Source: RUG12461 sp045657665 (GTDB lineage: Bacteria > Bacillota > Clostridia > Lachnospirales > Lachnospiraceae). From it: a DNA stretch of 64,000 nucleotides. Position numbers and translations under genes: made by a program. The DNA is taken from assembly GCA_045657665.1 (NCBI GenBank), contig JAZOTN010000023.1, forward strand, positions 1-64,000, in the 5' to 3' direction. Numbering within the stretch: position 1 is the stretch's first letter; the number at the start of each line of letters is the position of its first letter. Under the pieces are notes generated by a model. That model was not told where the DNA came from. It saw nothing but the letters and a program-made list of their open reading frames with translations, and searched no databases. Below are positions 1-7,935 of the stretch, piece after piece.

Positions 1-139
1 AGAAAAAAGTGCTTACCGCCGACAGAAAAAACTGCTTACCGTGAACAGAAAAAAGTGCTTACCGCGAAGAGAAAAATCTGCTTACCGTCGACGGAAAAAA
101 CTCCTTACCGAATGATGGCAAAATCATCTTACCGCGCAC
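1..139. repeat. Tandem 23-bp repeats, probable end of an IS21-type element
   Basis: Six units start at 1, 24, 47, 70, 93 and 116. The core reads GAAAAAAnTGCTTACCG, and the last unit (116-139) is degenerate and one base longer. The array probably continues left of the window. Ends of the IS21 family are known to carry several such direct repeats and to finish in CA, and the array stops at a GCGCACA (133-139). It also stops exactly where the neighbouring ParM-like reading frame loses its family sequence. I therefore infer an inserted element end. A centromere or iteron array for the ParM locus is the alternative. There are no unique spacers between units, so it is not a CRISPR array. Confidence 0.5.
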
Positions 140-498
140 AGATACTTATTCCGGGAAGCCGGATCGTTGAAGACGGAAACCGGACACCCGATCGCAGCCC
201 GGATGAGATCCCCGTTATCCACGACAGAGCTCACCGCCGTATACGCACATATCTGATGGAGCAGAGTCGTCTTGCTGGTTTCGAACGACAGGTGATCCGC
301 TGCATCTTCCCCGACCTTATACGTGATCCCTTCGTACGTCACCAGATGACTCTTTTCCGGGACAGCCAGGTTATGATCCTTCGCCGGGCTCATCTTTGTC
401 CGGAATCGGATCGTATCCATCTCCCCGTTCGCACGGCTCACCGCTGTCTTCGTATTAAATTTTCCTGCATCGATACTTACATATCTGTTCATAATCAT
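124..498 (-). pseudogene. ParM/StbA-like actin segregation protein, 3' end lost
   Basis: The 124-residue product begins with the actin-fold phosphate loop SIDAGKFNTKTAV (about residues 7-19) and has a second typical stretch, AIGCPVSVF, near residue 105. Full-length plasmid ParM/Alp proteins are about 300-400 residues, so only subdomain I and part of the ATPase remain. ParM filaments push plasmid copies apart. The family-like sequence ends at NKYL and the last few codons (CAVR) are read from the tandem repeats, which points to truncation by an inserted element at about position 139. It starts 7 bases after the gene at 506-877 and was probably in one operon with it. It is unlikely to be functional. 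Confidence 0.7.
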
Positions 499-505
499 TT
501 ACCTC

Positions 506-877
506 CTATAATCCATAGCTTTGCAGTTTTTCAAACAGTGCCATTTCTTCGTCCGTCGGGATCGCGGAATAGCTTTGTTTACCACCCTGAGTTTCCGTTT
601 CCGGTTCCTGCTCAGGCTCCGGGATCGGGTCCATGAGCTTTGGTCTTTCCGGAACAGTCTTCCTAGAACGTTTCTGATGCTTGGCCTTTGGAGGTGTCTT
701 CCCTCCACCGGCAGTTTTGCTTTCCCCGAATCCGAATGAGATCAGATCGTAATCCAGTCCACGGATGAACCAGGCGACTTCCTCAGATGTGATGTTGAAG
801 CGCCGCCAGGCGCAAAGAGCAACCACATCGGATTTTTTGCCGGATATGATGAAAGCGGAAGAGCGAAATGGGTGCAC
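506..877 (-). CDS. Hypothetical protein upstream of the ParM-like fragment
   Basis: Not recognised. The product (123 residues from the ATG at 877) has a globular first half with VALCAWRRFNITSEEVAWFI and a charged Pro/Glu/Lys-rich tail. The position next to a parM-like gene suggests a segregation partner such as an adaptor, but ParR usually lies downstream of parM, so this is only a guess. The start is doubtful: the same frame stays open upstream of 877, no good ribosome site precedes the ATG, and another frame begins with an ATG at 927. A frameshift near 870-880 is possible. Confidence 0.4.
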   Translation of the reverse strand: MHPFRSSAFIISGKKSDVVALCAWRRFNITSEEVAWFIRGLDYDLISFGFGESKTAGGGKTPPKAKHQKRSRKTVPERPKLMDPIPEPEQEPETETQGGKQSYSAIPTDEEMALFEKLQSYGL

Positions 878-970
878 TGCTCCGGAAGCTCCGGAGTAAC
901 GTGCAATACGACAAACGGATTCCGCATCTACTACCGGCTGTTTTAAAAAGGAAAAGGAGGAGAAAACACT

Positions 971-1405
971 ATGAGAGAAGTACTTGGAAGCTGCCCGAAA
1001 TGCGGGGGATTATTTGTGACCGGGAAGTACGGTCCTTATTGCGGAGAGAAATGCGGGTTCCGCCTCGGGAAGATCTTTGGGGAGGAGCTGACGGATGAAG
1101 AAGCAAAGAGCCTCATCAGCGGAGAAGATGTGTATCTATCACGAACCAGCAAGAATTCCGGGAACGCCTACGGGATCATTGTGAAACTCTCAGACATCCG
1201 GGGGTACCCCTTTACGAGGAAGGACGGATCGATCGGATCCTACTTTTATCCGGACGTTGCGTTCCGCTTTCCTGACCGGGAAGAGGAGAGAAAAAGAGGA
1301 TCGATCTGCCACAGATCCGGAGTCTTTGATGGCGGCAGGAGCGGAAGACACAGGTTGTCTTCCGCCCTTGGCTATAAATTGGGTCATGATGAAAAGATCG
1401 TTTGA
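971..1405 (+). CDS. Small zinc-ribbon protein like the C-terminal tail of topoisomerases
   Basis: A strong ribosome site (AAGGAGG at 953-959) precedes the ATG. The N-terminal 35 residues contain CPKCGG followed by YGPYCGEKCGF, a four-cysteine zinc ribbon. The next stretch (about 36-100) resembles the small repeat domain that follows such ribbons in type IA topoisomerases and in plasmid-borne DNA-binding proteins. The product is far too short to be a topoisomerase and has no toprim or catalytic domain. Residues after about 103 (FPD) are Arg/Gly-rich and look unlike the domain, so the 3' end may be frameshifted. A role in DNA binding on the mobile region is an inference. Confidence 0.5.
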   Translation: MREVLGSCPKCGGLFVTGKYGPYCGEKCGFRLGKIFGEELTDEEAKSLISGEDVYLSRTSKNSGNAYGIIVKLSDIRGYPFTRKDGSIGSYFYPDVAFRFPDREEERKRGSICHRSGVFDGGRSGRHRLSSALGYKLGHDEKIV

Positions 1406-1437
1406 ATATTTTCCGGGACGGCAACCCCGCCAAACAC

Positions 1438-2676
1438 TTATTTTATGTCAGCGTAAGGTTCGCCCATGAGAATATGATGATCTGCCTCCAGCCTAAGCTC
1501 CACACCTTCCTGAAATATCATAACGATATCGCTCCCGCCAAAAAGAAAATAACCCATTGGATCCCCTGCACTTACTGAAACACCGGGTTTTACTGTTTCC
1601 TCCCAGTTACAGGAACTGACCTGAGACATGCCGATCGGAAGGATTGCAACCAGCCCATATTCTGTATCAAGGATCAGGCAGTCTCTGGTTTCTATCGACT
1701 GCCATCCGGGGTTCTCATCCCAAAGAATGTATTTCTTCTGGCTGCTGTCCCAGGTAATAATCCCGCCGACCGCATCCAAAGCATCAATTTTCCGTACTTC
1801 AAGGATAGTGCCGTCCATAGGGAAGTGATAACGGTGATAATCGTTCACATCCAGAAAAGTATGAGTCAGCGTTCCATTAGCAAACTCATTCTCATATTCG
1901 CTATCTTCCCCAATAATATCCTTCACATTATAGAAGCGAACAGATTTCAGCTGCACGCCAAGGTCGATCTGTGAATCCTCATCAATTTTCCAAATGCCCT
2001 GAGGCGTAGAATCTGCAGGAGCAACTACGTCCGATTCTGCTATAGGACGCTGTTCCGGGTTTTTAAGCTTCCTGGAAAACCATTCATTGAATGTCTTCCA
2101 CTCATTCGTATCGGCATACCATCCTTTTTTCATATTGAAATCTTCATCAGCAGCTACACGCGAATAATAATCATCATTCCAGCTGTCTTCGGTTGAAAGA
2201 TATTCTCCCCATTCTTTGCAATAGGATTTTACCCAGGAGGCAACAGGTTCGTGATATTCAAGACACGGATAATAGTAGCCTTTTCCGGCAAGCTCCGGAA
2301 GTGGCTGATCCAGCAGATAATAAAAATAATCCAGACTCTGGTCTATGCTCGAATATAACGAAGGGTTTTTATTATCCAGTATGTTCCAGGGCATACAGGT
2401 TGATGACCAGTCAAGAAAATCATAGTAATCATCAAGTGTACGAACCGGATTTGTCTTTTTATCGGGATTATTAACGGAAGCAAGCAGGATAGATTCTTCC
2501 AGCAGTTTTTTTAATTTCGGATCTTCATCAAGCATTGAGATAAGCTCTATCGTTATTTTGGCATGGGCGGTTTTGTTATCCGCACTGGGATCCGCTTTAT
2601 TTGCTCCCGAAGAGCATCCTGTGATCATTATCGCAGCAATCACTGCAGTCAGGATATAAGTCACACTTCTTTTCAT
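1438..2676 (-). CDS. Secreted phosphatidylserine-decarboxylase-like lipoprotein
   Basis: The N-terminus is a lipoprotein signal with lipobox ITGC followed by SSG, so the mature protein is lipid-anchored outside the cell. The C-terminal two thirds carry the phosphatidylserine decarboxylase signatures: FNEWFSRKL, RPI, VVAPADS (active-site Asp region), DYHRYHFP (active-site His) and a C-terminal GYFLFGGSDIV. The last corresponds to the self-cleavage site, where the serine would become the pyruvoyl group (GGS in place of the common LGST). The family normally acts in the membrane cytoplasmic leaflet; an exported version with a roughly 180-residue unknown N-terminal region is unusual. The start is placed at the ATG at 2676, which sits 8 bases after GGAG; an ATG at 2682 is also possible. 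A lipid or small-molecule decarboxylase role is inferred. Confidence 0.75.
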   Translation of the reverse strand: MKRSVTYILTAVIAAIMITGCSSGANKADPSADNKTAHAKITIELISMLDEDPKLKKLLEESILLASVNNPDKKTNPVRTLDDYYDFLDWSSTCMPWNILDNKNPSLYSSIDQSLDYFYYLLDQPLPELAGKGYYYPCLEYHEPVASWVKSYCKEWGEYLSTEDSWNDDYYSRVAADEDFNMKKGWYADTNEWKTFNEWFSRKLKNPEQRPIAESDVVAPADSTPQGIWKIDEDSQIDLGVQLKSVRFYNVKDIIGEDSEYENEFANGTLTHTFLDVNDYHRYHFPMDGTILEVRKIDALDAVGGIITWDSSQKKYILWDENPGWQSIETRDCLILDTEYGLVAILPIGMSQVSSCNWEETVKPGVSVSAGDPMGYFLFGGSDIVMIFQEGVELRLEADHHILMGEPYADIK

Positions 2677-2957
2677 TATCATTTCTCCATAGAATCTTAT
2701 TAATTACCGTCTGTCCATTATAATATACCTTGATGGTATCAAATTCATCAAGTCGGTTAATGAATAAAAGGAAAACCGGGAGATCAATATGGCGTTCTGA
2801 ACGAAATATGAATCTGGAGAGAAGTTATCGTGGCTACTTTACGTAAAAACAATAACATCTGCAAATAACGGATTCTCATATATTGTAAAAAGTGTTTTCA
2901 AAAAGTTCGTATCATAGACAAAATACGTACTGTAATTTCTTGCATAGAATAAACCTT

Positions 2958-3002
2958 AAAATAGGAATACTTGAGCTGAGACAATGGTGTTCCTATTTTT
3001 TT
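2958..3002. terminator. Hairpin terminator upstream of abiE
   Basis: AAAATAGGAATAC (2958-2970) pairs with GTGTTCCTATTTT (2987-2999) with one wobble, and T residues follow on the + strand. It may insulate abiE from upstream transcription. The rest of 2683-2957 holds no gene that I can support. Confidence 0.6.
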
Positions 3003-3021
3003 AGACATTATTTTAGTAAAA

Positions 3022-3134
3022 ATACACACAATATATTATTTATGTGTATAAATACTTAAGTTTTTAATTGATTTATGTTATGTGTTGCTGTATAATTTGA
3101 GTGAAAATACACACGATTACACGCATGTGTGTAT
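3022..3134 (+). promoter_or_regulatory. abiE promoter flanked by two 28-bp inverted repeats
   Basis: Two inverted repeats have the same design, ATACACAC then 12 bases then an (A/G)TGTGTAT arm, at 3022-3049 and 3107-3134, spaced 85 bp apart (about eight helical turns). Between them lies a good promoter: TTGATT at 3068-3073, a 17-bp spacer and TATAAT at 3091-3096. AbiEi antitoxins of studied AbiE systems repress their own operon by binding two upstream inverted repeats, so these are very likely the AbiEi operators. The first lies just upstream of the -35, the second covers the start of the transcript. Confidence 0.8.
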
Positions 3135-3174
3135 GATTGCCTAAAGTGATAAAATTTGCCAAGGACGGAGCAAC

Positions 3175-3717
3175 ATGGTTCTTACCTATAATGAATGTAT
3201 AGAAAAATATGGATCGGATTATAAGATAAAGAAAGAGCTGAATAGCGGAGAGCTCTTTATGAAAGAAAAGGGAGTATATTCTACTGTAAGAAATGTGTCG
3301 GATCTTGATATAATAACACGCAAATTCCCGAGAGCAGTGTTTACCGGAAAAAGCGCATTTTATTACCATTCCCTTACAGATGTGATACCGGATCATTTTT
3401 ATCTTGCAACCCGTAGGGAGGATTCAAGAATTAAGGATCAAAGAGTCATACAGTCTTTTCTAAAAGATAAAATTTTTGAACCTGGCATAATTGAGATGAA
3501 GTATCATAATTCGAGCATTAGGATATATGACAGGGAAAGGATGCTTATAGAACTTATGCGCTTTAGAAAAAGCATCCCGTTTGATTTATACAAGGAGATA
3601 ATACAAAACTATAGGCGCATAGTAGAAGAAATGGATTTTGGACTCGTTGAGGATTATGCCTGTATGTTCCGAAATAGTAATACAATTATGAATCAGATAC
3701 AGATGGAGGTTCTTTGA
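3175..3717 (+). CDS. AbiEi-type antitoxin and autorepressor of a type IV toxin-antitoxin system
   Basis: The 180-residue product has the layout of AbiEi antitoxins: an N-terminal winged-helix region (about residues 1-75, with GVYSTVRN and KFPRAVFTGKSAFYYHSL) and a C-terminal domain (about 80-180) with the IYDRERMLIELMR stretch typical of the family. In known systems the N-terminal domain binds DNA and the C-terminal domain counters the toxin without binding it directly. The gene starts at an ATG behind AAGGACGGAG and is followed after 4 bases by the toxin gene, so the two are co-translated. The paired inverted repeats at 3022-3134 fit its autoregulation. AbiE pairs protect against phages and stabilise plasmids. 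Confidence 0.85.
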   Translation: MVLTYNECIEKYGSDYKIKKELNSGELFMKEKGVYSTVRNVSDLDIITRKFPRAVFTGKSAFYYHSLTDVIPDHFYLATRREDSRIKDQRVIQSFLKDKIFEPGIIEMKYHNSSIRIYDRERMLIELMRFRKSIPFDLYKEIIQNYRRIVEEMDFGLVEDYACMFRNSNTIMNQIQMEVL

Positions 3718-3721
3718 TTTC

Positions 3722-4492
3722 ATGAATTTAAGGGATGAAGTAGAAAAAATAAAAACGGAGGGGTACAGTGAAGCAAATGCTGAATCTAAACTCTGTCAGG
3801 ATATCGTGCTTAAGGCAATTGCGGAAAGCGGGATGGCGAGAAATGCAACTATCAAAGGTGGAGTTGTAATGAGAAGTCTTTCTAAGAATGCCAGACGCGC
3901 TACGCAGGACATAGATCTTGATTTCATCAGATATTCGATATCTGATGAATCCATAAGACAGTTTGTTAAACGTCTTGATTGTATAGAAGGACTGTCTATT
4001 TCTATAGATGGCAAGATAACCGAACTGAAACATCAGGATTACAAAGGAAAAAGAATCACAATAACAATAAAGGATTCAAATGATACCGTTTTATCCCTAA
4101 AAATGGATATAGGAGTGCATGTGGATTTATCATTAGAGCAGGAAGATGCTGTTAGCCTTTTGATCGATTCCAAAGCACAGATGATCACAGAAAAGCTGAA
4201 ATCACTTGTGCGATTTGCAAGTAGATCAACAAGATATAAGGATGTATTTGATATCTGTTATCTGAGCGATGAAGTAGATAAGGAGCAACTTAGAGACTGC
4301 ATTGATAAGTATATCATTTCCGATGAAACACTTAGAAACGTAGAAACAATGGCCGATGTTGTTAAGCGTGTGGAAAGAGTTTTTAGTAACAAAGCCTATA
4401 TTGATGCTGTTTCAAAATCTGATAAAAACTGGCTTGATATGCCAGTTGAGGCGGTTCTCAAAAAAGATTTAGAGTTTATTAAATCGTTATAA
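3722..4492 (+). CDS. AbiEii-type nucleotidyltransferase toxin
   Basis: The product (256 residues) is an AbiEii/AbiGii nucleotidyltransferase. The family motifs visible are KGGVVM (about residue 46), RATQDIDLDF (about 60-69, the metal-binding DxD pair), a later Asp in KMDIGVHVDLS and the basic AQMITEKLKSLVRF near 160. The toxin is known to be bacteriostatic and to modify tRNA 3' ends in some homologues. It follows abiEi by 4 bases with its own GGAGG site inside the end of abiEi. All key motifs appear intact, so the pair is probably active. Confidence 0.85.
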   Translation: MNLRDEVEKIKTEGYSEANAESKLCQDIVLKAIAESGMARNATIKGGVVMRSLSKNARRATQDIDLDFIRYSISDESIRQFVKRLDCIEGLSISIDGKITELKHQDYKGKRITITIKDSNDTVLSLKMDIGVHVDLSLEQEDAVSLLIDSKAQMITEKLKSLVRFASRSTRYKDVFDICYLSDEVDKEQLRDCIDKYIISDETLRNVETMADVVKRVERVFSNKAYIDAVSKSDKNWLDMPVEAVLKKDLEFIKSL

Positions 4493-4566
4493 AGGAACCG
4501 TTATCAGAAATAGTTTCATATGAGTCTTTGAAGTGGAAAAATGAGGTTGGAAACGGGATAACATTA

Positions 4567-4650
4567 TGGCTACTCCGCAACATATCCAGCCAATTATTCG
4601 CTAAAGAATACTTTAACGAATAATTGCCTGGATATGCTGTGGAGTAGCCA
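4567..4650. repeat. 84-bp long hairpin (MITE-like palindrome)
   Basis: The arms 4567-4600 and 4617-4650 match at 31 of 34 positions, and the loop itself contains a TAAAG/CTTTA pair, so nearly the whole element folds. It lies 74 bases after the toxin gene. There is no clear run of T after either arm, so it is not a typical terminator. I see no second copy in the window. It could be a non-autonomous mobile palindrome or a processed RNA hairpin. The rest of 4493-4838 shows no gene that I can defend. Confidence 0.6.
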
Positions 4651-4838
4651 ATATGCGTGTGGTCGGTGTGGTCAACGAGTATTCAGAAATAACCTTCTCA
4701 ATTGTACTACAATGTCTTTCTGGAGATTCTTTCTGGATCACAGACTTCTTACAAATTCATAATAAGCCGGTATCGACCAATCCAAAATATCATCCATGCA
4801 CTGTTTCCAGAAATAGAGAAGACAGCACTTTTCGAGCC

Positions 4839-5411
4839 TCACACAGTGCCTGATATTAATTCAAAAATCTTATTTGCTCCCGTTTCGTCCAGCTTATGCT
4901 CCATATCGATATGCCATATTTTTGATCCATCATTGTAATACTGCTTAAGAAAGCCTTCATTTGGAGCAATGCTGTCTCTGATTCCGTAGATTACATAAGA
5001 TTGCTGCCGATAATCTTCATTAAACACCTCAGAAAAGAAGTAATCTTTTTCCCTGTTGATCTCAGAAAAGAATTCCGCTGTCAGCTCCGGATTGTGTTTG
5101 GGATCCAGATCCCTGATCAGCTTTAGGTTATCCGGCAATGCAATATTAACAAGGATTTTTATAGTGCCGGGCACCTGCATGCTATAAAAAGCCCCGAGAG
5201 AGGATGCAACAATGTAATTGTACCCATTCTTTTCGATGAGGTTTTGTATCATTCTCTTCGTTTCCCCCGGCTTCGTAACCGGAAAATCAGGAGCGTCCAG
5301 AATATGCTGCATCCCCCGTGAGACAAATTCATGACGAATCAACTCACTCGAATGACCGTTGCCACTGCCGAGATACCCATGCACATAAAGAATCTTTATC
5401 GTTTTTTCCAT
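4839..5411 (-). CDS. YqiA/YcfP-like alpha/beta-hydrolase (UPF0227-type esterase)
   Basis: The short hydrolase (about 190 residues) begins ILYVHGYLGSGNGHSSE, the oxyanion strand of YqiA-like esterases. The nucleophile elbow is ASSLGAF (Ser near residue 74), an acid candidate lies in YGIRDSIAPN and the catalytic His in DMEHKLDE. The substrate is unknown; family members hydrolyse short acyl esters. It starts immediately after the protease gene at 5430. I prefer the ATG at 5411 because GGGAG lies about 11 bases upstream; ATGs at 5429 and 5420 are alternatives. It is the last gene of the leftward cluster that starts near 14.1 kb. Confidence 0.7.
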   Translation of the reverse strand: MEKTIKILYVHGYLGSGNGHSSELIRHEFVSRGMQHILDAPDFPVTKPGETKRMIQNLIEKNGYNYIVASSLGAFYSMQVPGTIKILVNIALPDNLKLIRDLDPKHNPELTAEFFSEINREKDYFFSEVFNEDYRQQSYVIYGIRDSIAPNEGFLKQYYNDGSKIWHIDMEHKLDETGANKIFELISGTV

Positions 5412-5429
5412 AGCATTCATTACTCCCAT

Positions 5430-6704
5430 CTATTCCTCTGTGCACGGCGTAATCTCTGATATAATTCGTTGCACATCCGAATACACCAACGTGGTTTCTT
5501 TTATCAGCTCCATTGCCATTCTATCTAATAAATCCCTATGATCAACCAGAAGTTTCTTAACCTCAAGGTAGTTCCTTTCCAGCACCATAACCATAGCCCT
5601 GTTTCGGTTTTCCGCAGCCACTGCAGCATTATCATCTTCTATCCAGTTTTGAAAACCAAACATACAATGATTATCAACCAAATGTTTCGCCATATCAAAA
5701 GCATTATGAAGATCTGCGTTATCTCCCATATCGGCCTCACCAAAAACAATCTCAGTAGTCGCTTTCCCTGCAAGTGACGCCTTAATCATGGCTTCATTAT
5801 AATCTGCACTTGTATCGCTATTCTCCTCGGATCTTGAATACCTTACAAACCCGTAATTTCCGTGCACTTCTCTAATAGAGATTATGCTGACACTTCCCGG
5901 GTCTAATAGTTCTGATACAACTGCATGTCCCGCTTCGTGATATGCTATCTTTTTTCTGATGTCCTCTGACAAACTCTCTTCACACTCCGGAGCCTCGAAC
6001 ACCAAGTCCAGACAGGAATCCACGATATTTTGCATAGTTACCTTGTCCTGGCGATGAAATGCCGCTTTCATTGCGGCATTATTGATAACGCTCTCCAGCG
6101 TAGCACAGGATTCTCTGTCCAGCATTCTTGCGATCGACTTCGCATCCATCCCCTCGGACATATGGGATTTATCAAGGTAATGCCTAACGATATCTGTAGC
6201 TTCCTTTTTATTCGGCACACGGATTTTCAGTCTTTTACCGAGTCTCCCGGCTCGCAGCAAAGAATCCGGTATCTTTCTGACATTATTCACTGTGGCTATC
6301 ACAAATACATCCGAGTGTTTTGTTTCATCAATGTATGACTGTACCGCAACAAACTCCTCTGCATCACGTTCATCATCTTTATCGGAAAACTTGTCTAAGT
6401 CATCAAGCAATACGATGGATGGCGTGTTTTCCATGGCATCTTCAAACGTTTTTCCTATCTTTTGTATAAACTCGCCATCGGATCCTTTCTTCCTGATCAC
6501 AAATGCTTTTCTATCCGTTGACTGGATGAGGCAATTTGCCATCGTAGTCTTCCCTGTGCCAGGTTTTCCGCTGAGGATCAGTCCATCATTCATGCCGGCG
6601 CCAAGCTTCCGATAAATTTCAGGATGATTCAGCATATCACTGATCATCCGCAGCTCCTTTTTGATCTCTTCATAACCAATGATTTCATCAAAGCAGTCTT
6701 TCAT
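5430..6704 (-). CDS. Soluble FtsH-like AAA+ ATPase with M41 zinc protease domain
   Basis: The AAA+ domain spans about residues 1-235 with Walker A GKPGTGKTT (46-54), Walker B SIVLLDDLDKF (about 96-106) and arginine-finger region LLRAGRLGKRL. A peptidase M41 domain follows with HEAGH (256-260) and the third zinc ligand candidate in GDNADLHNAF (about 328-336). FtsH is normally anchored by two N-terminal membrane helices and an extracytoplasmic domain; both are missing, so this is a cytosolic protease of about 424 residues. The start at 6704 has AGGGG 9 bases upstream and overlaps the preceding gene by 17 bases. It is probably translated with the genes upstream. The substrate is unknown; removal of a cluster component or of foreign protein is a guess. 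Confidence 0.8.
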   Translation of the reverse strand: MKDCFDEIIGYEEIKKELRMISDMLNHPEIYRKLGAGMNDGLILSGKPGTGKTTMANCLIQSTDRKAFVIRKKGSDGEFIQKIGKTFEDAMENTPSIVLLDDLDKFSDKDDERDAEEFVAVQSYIDETKHSDVFVIATVNNVRKIPDSLLRAGRLGKRLKIRVPNKKEATDIVRHYLDKSHMSEGMDAKSIARMLDRESCATLESVINNAAMKAAFHRQDKVTMQNIVDSCLDLVFEAPECEESLSEDIRKKIAYHEAGHAVVSELLDPGSVSIISIREVHGNYGFVRYSRSEENSDTSADYNEAMIKASLAGKATTEIVFGEADMGDNADLHNAFDMAKHLVDNHCMFGFQNWIEDDNAAVAAENRNRAMVMVLERNYLEVKKLLVDHRDLLDRMAMELIKETTLVYSDVQRIISEITPCTEE

Positions 6705-7020
6705 ATCCTTCATCCCCTTTTCTTTCATCAATATTGACATCGGTTTCTCTACATTCCAGCCTGCATTCGCGCACACCGCCGGAATACTTGCATATATAAT
6801 CATCTACATTATGGTTCGTGAGGACATTGAGCGCCTCCAGTTCCGTAAGCCCGCACAGATGCTGCAAACGGATCCTTAACTGCCGCATCTTCCCATAATC
6901 ACACGGGTATTCTTTCAAAAAGAAAGCTCGCGAATGGAACTCTTCTGCTATTTTCTCATCAAGTACAAGATAGCTTACGTAGGTATCTCGTTCCCTGAGC
7001 GAGAGTGTTTTTCGAGTCAC
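6688..7020 (-). CDS. Hypothetical 110-residue protein
   Basis: Not recognised. The protein is charged and helical, with Cys at several places in its last third (KYSGGVRECRLECRETD) and a Leu-rich middle (RIRLQHLCGLTELEALNVL). Its start overlaps the stop of the DnaB-like gene by 4 bases (ATGA) and its end overlaps the protease gene. This strongly suggests translational coupling and a real gene. It may be an adaptor between the ATPase and the protease, which is inference from position only. Confidence 0.55.
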   Translation of the reverse strand: MTRKTLSLRERDTYVSYLVLDEKIAEEFHSRAFFLKEYPCDYGKMRQLRIRLQHLCGLTELEALNVLTNHNVDDYICKYSGGVRECRLECRETDVNIDERKGDEGYERLL

Positions 7021-7790
7021 ACCGTCTCCCCTTTTATTGCTTCCAAGAATCCAAGGTCTACAAACCTCATCATGGGGCTTATATAAAATAATTCACATGT
7101 CCCTGACCCTCCATTTCGATTCCTGGCCATATTAATCTCAGCAATCCCTTTCTTTTCAGTATCTCGGTTGTAGTAGTCATCACGATAAAGGAAAAGAACC
7201 ACATCCGGCTCAGTTTCAAACGCACTTGATTCCCGGAAATCGGATAATAATGGCCTGTGATCGTCACGGTTTTCAGTTTTCCTTGATAATTGCGACAGAA
7301 TGACTATGGTAATATCGAGCTCCCGAGATAAGTTTTTTAATTCTCGTAATATTTCTTCAACCTCTCTTTGTCTCGATTCCGATATCCCATTTCCGCTCAT
7401 AAGTTGGACATAATCAATGATTACCACTGACAAAGGATCGCACAGGGTCATATATTCCTGGCATTTTTCTCTGATCTGTTCAGCTGAGCATCTTGGAGTA
7501 TCATCAATTATCAGTCTTGATTCGCCACGTCTTACTTCATTGCCCTTTATACTATTTGTGTCAAAAAATGGATTCATGTAGCACAGGCGATCGAAGATCT
7601 TTTCCTTATCCATTTCAAGAGAAAAAAACACGACGTTCTTCTTCCCGATGTAATTAATGTTGTCGCCAATCGCAAGCGCCAGGGCACTCTTTCCCATGGA
7701 TGGTCTTCCTGCCAACACATAAAGACACCCATTCTCAAGACCGCCACCCAAGAGTTGATCTAATCCCTTATAACCTGTAGGTATTGCCAT
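7017..7790 (-). CDS. DnaB-type RecA-fold ATPase (helicase C-terminal domain only)
   Basis: The product (257 residues) covers only the C-terminal motor domain of replicative DnaB helicase. Walker A GRPSMGKS is at 28-35, Walker B SVVIIDYVQLM at about 121-131, followed by ILSQLSRKTE and a FRESSAFETEPDVVLFLYRD sensor/arginine-finger region. The N-terminal DnaG-interaction domain is absent. The start at 7790 is fixed by AAAGGAGG 7 bases upstream. Such lone motor domains occur in phages, plasmids and defence clusters. It is preceded by the conserved double palindrome at 7841-7896 and coupled to the next gene by a 4-base overlap. A DNA-remodelling role is likely, the exact one unknown. Confidence 0.8.
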   Translation of the reverse strand: MAIPTGYKGLDQLLGGGLENGCLYVLAGRPSMGKSALALAIGDNINYIGKKNVVFFSLEMDKEKIFDRLCYMNPFFDTNSIKGNEVRRGESRLIIDDTPRCSAEQIREKCQEYMTLCDPLSVVIIDYVQLMSGNGISESRQREVEEILRELKNLSRELDITIVILSQLSRKTENRDDHRPLLSDFRESSAFETEPDVVLFLYRDDYYNRDTEKKGIAEINMARNRNGGSGTCELFYISPMMRFVDLGFLEAIKGETV

Positions 7791-7840
7791 AGTCTGACCT
7801 CCTTTACTATTTGCAGATCTCTGCGAATCTGCCAAGAACA

Positions 7841-7896
7841 ATGTGCTTTTCTGATCACATAATAAAAAAAGCGATGTGCCTTTTTTAGCACATCGC
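7841..7896 (-). promoter_or_regulatory. Double palindrome upstream of dnaB-like gene (operator or terminator)
   Basis: On the - strand, GCGATGTGC and GCACATCGC (7888-7896 and 7871-7879) form a 9-bp stem containing the 20-mer ATGTGCTAAAAAAGGCACAT (7874-7893). A T7 tract follows, then a second related 20-mer, ATGTGATCAGAAAAGCACAT (7841-7860), 33 bp away. The stem plus T tract reads as an intrinsic terminator for the nuclease gene ending at 7936. The same 56-bp block recurs at 10674-10729 and its core recurs before the WYL gene. That argues for protein binding as well. Confidence 0.65.
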
Positions 7897-7935
7897 AAAT
7901 TTGCTCTTCTATTCTTTCCTCTTTATGGAATCCAG

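Noticed and set aside
1..139. Repeats as a CRISPR array
   Set aside because: Units follow each other with a 23-bp period and no unique spacers, and there are no cas genes.
55..636. Rightward open frame of 193 codons
   Set aside because: It is antisense to the ParM-like fragment, starts in the repeats, and its product resembles no family.
4653..4938. Short rightward frames after the long hairpin
   Set aside because: They are out of frame with any recognisable family and overlap the esterase gene antisense.
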